A stretch of DNA of 7,001 nt from an uncultured Oscillospiraceae bacterium (GTDB lineage: Bacteria > Bacillota > Clostridia > Oscillospirales > Acutalibacteraceae). The DNA is taken from assembly GCA_900544375.1 (NCBI GenBank), contig UQUZ01000063.1, positions 1 through 7,001 of the forward strand, written 5' to 3'. Both the position numbers and the translations under genes were made by a program. Within the stretch, counting starts at the first letter, position 1. Each line of letters starts with the position of its first letter. Of the stretch, positions 4,819 through 7,001 are shown piece by piece. Below the pieces are notes generated by a model. It was not told where the DNA came from. It was given only the letters and a program-made list of their open reading frames with translations, and searched no databases.

Positions 4819-6483
4819 ATGATGAATACAGATCATCTGTGCATGAGCTGTATGCGTGAGATCGGTGATGAGAATCAGTGCCCATACTGCGGCTTCCATG
4901 CGGATTCGCCGCAGCTTGCACCGTATTTACCCTTGCGCACAGTCGTAGCAGAGCGCTATCTGGCTGGGAAACTGCTGGATTATAATGGCGATGGCGCTAC
5001 CTATATGGGCTGGGATCTGGAGATGAATGCGCCGGTTACCATACGGGAATTTCTGCCGGATTCCATTGCTGAACGCCGCGAAGATTTAACGCTCGTGCCG
5101 ATGGCGGGCTGTGAAATTACATATCGGGATTGTTATCAGAGCTTTTTAGAATTATGGCGCAAGCTGGCGCGTATGCGTGGGCTTTCTGCGCTTATTTTGG
5201 TGTTTGATATTGTGGAGGATCATGGCACCGCATATGCAATTTCTGAATATATGGAGGGCGTCAGCCTGCGGGAGTATCTCCTGCGCAGCCCCTCCGGTTA
5301 TCTCTCATGGGAGCAGGCGCGGATTCTGTTTATGCCGGTGCTTTCCACCCTTGGCACATTGCACAGCGCGGGAATTATCCACCGCGGTATTTCTCCAACG
5401 ACTCTGATCGTCGGGAAGAATGGGAAAATGCGGATTACCGGCTTTAGCATCTGGCAGGCCCGCACTGCACGTGGCGATCTTACAGCGCAGCTATTCCCGG
5501 GCTATGCAGCAATTGAGCAATATGGCTTTGAGGGGCAGCAGGGCCCTTGGACGGATATCTATGCCTTTAGCGCCGTGCTTTATCGAACGCTGATTGGCAG
5601 CACGCCTCTGGAGGCGACCTCCCGCGTGACAAATGACCGGCTGATGGTGCCAGGCAAATTTGCAGAGCAGCTCCCCGCGTATGTCATTAATGCGCTGATG
5701 AATGGTCTGCAAATCCTGCCGGAGGATCGCACGCGCACAGTGGATCAGCTTAGAGCGGAGCTCTCCGCGGCTCCGGGCACCTCCACAGCCGCTATCGCCT
5801 ATGCCGGGAAGGAGGATGCGCCTTATCAGGAGCCTGTTCCCAGCGGGCGGAAAAAAAGCGCTTCCGGTTCGAAAACGGCGCTGATTGCCGGGCTTGCAAG
5901 CATTGCGGCCTGCTTGGTGATTTTTGCAGTTCTTTCCCTGACGGTATGGCGGGAAGATATCGGTATGTTTTTCACAGGCGGAGCGAGCACGCAGGCCTCT
6001 TCTAATGCGCCGGAGCTCGTTAAAGTGCCGGATTTTAGGGGGCTCAATTATAACAACATCAAGAGTAATACGGATTATACAAATGCCTTTTTCTTTGAAA
6101 CGGAATATCAGGATAGCGATACACAGGGCAAGGATGTTGTCCTCTCCCAGAATATTGCATATGGGACGGAGGTGCCCAAAGGCTCAACCATCAAATTAGT
6201 TCTCAGCAGTGGGAATGAAGAGATCACGCTGCCGGATTTTAAGGGGCAGAATTATGCCACTGTTAAATTAAAGTTGGAAGAGATGGGCTTCCAATGCCGG
6301 GCCATTGTGGAGAAAAATGATGATTCGGAGCGTGCGGGCAAGGTAGCAGAAATGCTTACGACGCCGGAGAAAGGCTATAAAAAGGGCACCGTAATCTATG
6401 TAAAGGTTTGGGGAGAGGTCGAAACAAAAGAGGCTTCCCAGATTGTAATCACAGTGGTGCCTGAGGAGTCCACCGGCACATAA
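4819..6483 (+). CDS. Membrane protein: zinc ribbon, degenerate Ser/Thr kinase domain and two PASTA repeats (likely pseudokinase)
   Basis: The 554-residue protein has five parts: a zinc ribbon with Cys8, 11, 21 and 24 (two CxxC pairs); a protein-kinase fold (about 44-315); a basic linker; one membrane helix (about 354-377); and two extracellular PASTA repeats (about 399-465 and 467-533). The kinase fold is clear from WDLEMNAPVTIREFLP, SEYMEGVSLREYL, GYAAIEQYG, GPWTDIYAFSAVLY and PEDRTRTVDQL. Key catalytic residues are replaced: the VAIK lysine is Arg76, the HRD aspartate is Gly190, the catalytic-loop asparagine is Thr195, and DFG reads GFS at 208-210. The alpha-C glutamate is probably Leu112, and the glycine loop is poor. 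PASTA repeats in PrkC/PknB kinases bind muropeptides or lipid II. By inference this protein senses the wall or scaffolds a complex without phosphorylating. No PrpC phosphatase is adjacent. A GNAT gene follows after 23 bases. Domain identity is secure; lack of activity is inferred. Confidence 0.93.
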   Translation: MMNTDHLCMSCMREIGDENQCPYCGFHADSPQLAPYLPLRTVVAERYLAGKLLDYNGDGATYMGWDLEMNAPVTIREFLPDSIAERREDLTLVPMAGCEITYRDCYQSFLELWRKLARMRGLSALILVFDIVEDHGTAYAISEYMEGVSLREYLLRSPSGYLSWEQARILFMPVLSTLGTLHSAGIIHRGISPTTLIVGKNGKMRITGFSIWQARTARGDLTAQLFPGYAAIEQYGFEGQQGPWTDIYAFSAVLYRTLIGSTPLEATSRVTNDRLMVPGKFAEQLPAYVINALMNGLQILPEDRTRTVDQLRAELSAAPGTSTAAIAYAGKEDAPYQEPVPSGRKKSASGSKTALIAGLASIAACLVIFAVLSLTVWREDIGMFFTGGASTQASSNAPELVKVPDFRGLNYNNIKSNTDYTNAFFFETEYQDSDTQGKDVVLSQNIAYGTEVPKGSTIKLVLSSGNEEITLPDFKGQNYATVKLKLEEMGFQCRAIVEKNDDSERAGKVAEMLTTPEKGYKKGTVIYVKVWGEVETKEASQIVITVVPEESTGT

Positions 6484-6491
6484 TCAAGGGG

Positions 6492-6498
6492 AAAGGAG
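6492..6498 (+). promoter_or_regulatory. Ribosome-binding site deciding the acetyltransferase start
   Basis: AAAGGAG lies eight bases before the GTG at 6507 and 11 bases before the next GTG at 6510. A GTG at 6498 overlaps the site itself and is unlikely to be used. Confidence 0.7.
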
Positions 6499-6506
6499 TG
6501 GCTTTT

Positions 6507-6953
6507 GTGGTGATTCGTGCTTTTATGCCGGAAGATAAGGATTGTTATCTTGCTATGGGCAGAGATTTCTATGCCGGGGAGGGAACGCTCTTTCCCATCT
6601 CCGATCAAAAGCTGTTGGATACCTTTGACTGCCTGATGCGGGGAGAGCCGGGCCTGCGCGGCTGTATTCTGGAGCATGAGGGGCAGGTTGTGGGCTATGC
6701 GTTGCTGGTGTTTTACTGGAGCTGTGAGGCGGGTGGCCAGACGGTGCAGCTGGAGGAGCTTTATCTCTCCGAGCGGGTGCGCGGCTGCGGGCTGGGCTCG
6801 CAGTTTATGGAATGGTTGCTGCGGGAATACGAGGGCAGTGCAAAGCGGTTTCGCCTGGAGGTTTGCCCGCGTAACCAACGCGTTAAAAAGCTATATGAGC
6901 GCTATGGCTTTGAAATTCTGCCCTATGAGCAGATGGTGCTTGAAAAGAACTGA
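6507..6953 (+). CDS. GNAT-family N-acetyltransferase
   Basis: This is a cytoplasmic enzyme expected to transfer an acetyl group from acetyl-CoA to an amine; the substrate is unknown. The 148-residue product is one complete GNAT domain. It has VGYALLVFYWS as the central strand (about 62-72), LEELYLSERVRGCGLGSQF holding the acetyl-CoA pyrophosphate-binding motif RGCGLG at 92-97, RLEVCPRNQRVKKLYERYGF (about 116-135) with the usual LY-x-x-x-GF ending, and a final strand around LPYEQMVLEK. The start is a GTG: 6507 has the best spacing to AAAGGAG, and 6510 is also possible. It lies 23 bases after the pseudokinase stop with no terminator between, so both are probably made from the promoter at 4671-4700. 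The domain is certain; a functional tie to the pseudokinase is only suggested by position. Confidence 0.93.
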   Translation: MVIRAFMPEDKDCYLAMGRDFYAGEGTLFPISDQKLLDTFDCLMRGEPGLRGCILEHEGQVVGYALLVFYWSCEAGGQTVQLEELYLSERVRGCGLGSQFMEWLLREYEGSAKRFRLEVCPRNQRVKKLYERYGFEILPYEQMVLEKN

Positions 6954-7001
6954 TGAGGGCTGATACATTCCACCCGGCAGGGGGCTGCGGCAAAATGCTT
7001 A

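Noticed and set aside
4579..4899. Minus-strand ORF antisense to the pseudokinase leader
   Set aside because: It runs through the clear SigA promoter, the leader and the zinc-ribbon codons of the real gene, and its product has no recognisable domain.
4819..6483. Annotation as an active PrkC-type Ser/Thr kinase
   Set aside because: The overall architecture invites that name, but the lysine, HRD aspartate, catalytic-loop asparagine and DFG aspartate are all replaced, so an active-kinase label is not supported by the sequence.
6396..6878. 160-codon minus-strand ORF opposite the acetyltransferase
   Set aside because: It is the antisense shadow of the GNAT gene and the end of the pseudokinase gene, both of which have strong domain evidence.
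6954..7001. Possible start of another plus-strand gene (ATG at 6995 with AGGGGG ten bases upstream)
   Set aside because: Only two codons fit before the window edge, so coding potential cannot be judged; the GC-rich stretch could equally be part of an intergenic hairpin.
1..7001. CRISPR arrays, tRNA/rRNA genes, insertion sequences, toxin-antitoxin or phage-defence genes
   Set aside because: No regularly spaced repeats, no tRNA-like cloverleaf, no transposase and no defence-type domains were seen on either strand.

Overview
The window looks like chromosomal DNA from a GC-moderate, endospore-forming member of the Clostridia, probably an Oscillospiraceae/Ruminococcaceae-type anaerobe. The reasons are the lon-ysxC (engB) gene pair, a clostridial-style alpha/beta small acid-soluble spore protein (SASP), strong GGAGG-like ribosome sites, and a zinc-ribbon/kinase/PASTA protein of a kind found in Firmicutes. 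No mobile element, tRNA, rRNA, CRISPR array or phage gene was seen. The taxonomic placement is inference.

Layout. On the minus strand, positions 3123 to 40 carry lon (ATP-dependent protease La) followed by engB/ysxC (ribosome-assembly GTPase), behind a clear SigA-type promoter at 3190-3218. A ribosome-binding site at 11-17 suggests that a third gene of this operon starts just outside the left edge. Positions 3219-3622 form a long AT-rich intergenic region with several inverted repeats and a likely forespore (SigG-type) promoter. That promoter serves a 65-residue SASP gene on the plus strand (3623-3820), which ends in a strong terminator. A convergent minus-strand gene (3897-4442) encodes a protein I do not recognise. 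After a 376-base divergent intergenic region with a near-consensus SigA promoter and a structured leader come two plus-strand genes. The first is a membrane protein with a zinc ribbon, a kinase fold and two PASTA repeats (4819-6483). The second is a GNAT acetyltransferase (6507-6953), 23 bases downstream and probably co-transcribed.

How the parts relate. Lon and EngB are housekeeping functions (protein quality control and 50S ribosome assembly). The SASP protects spore DNA. The most unusual gene is the kinase-like one. It keeps the overall fold of zinc-ribbon Ser/Thr kinases (hinge, GPWTDIY motif, C-lobe arginine) but has lost the ATP-binding lysine, the HRD aspartate, the catalytic-loop asparagine and the DFG aspartate. 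It is therefore best read as a transmembrane pseudokinase whose PASTA repeats face the cell wall, not as an active PrkC-type kinase. No PrpC-type phosphatase lies next to it in the window.
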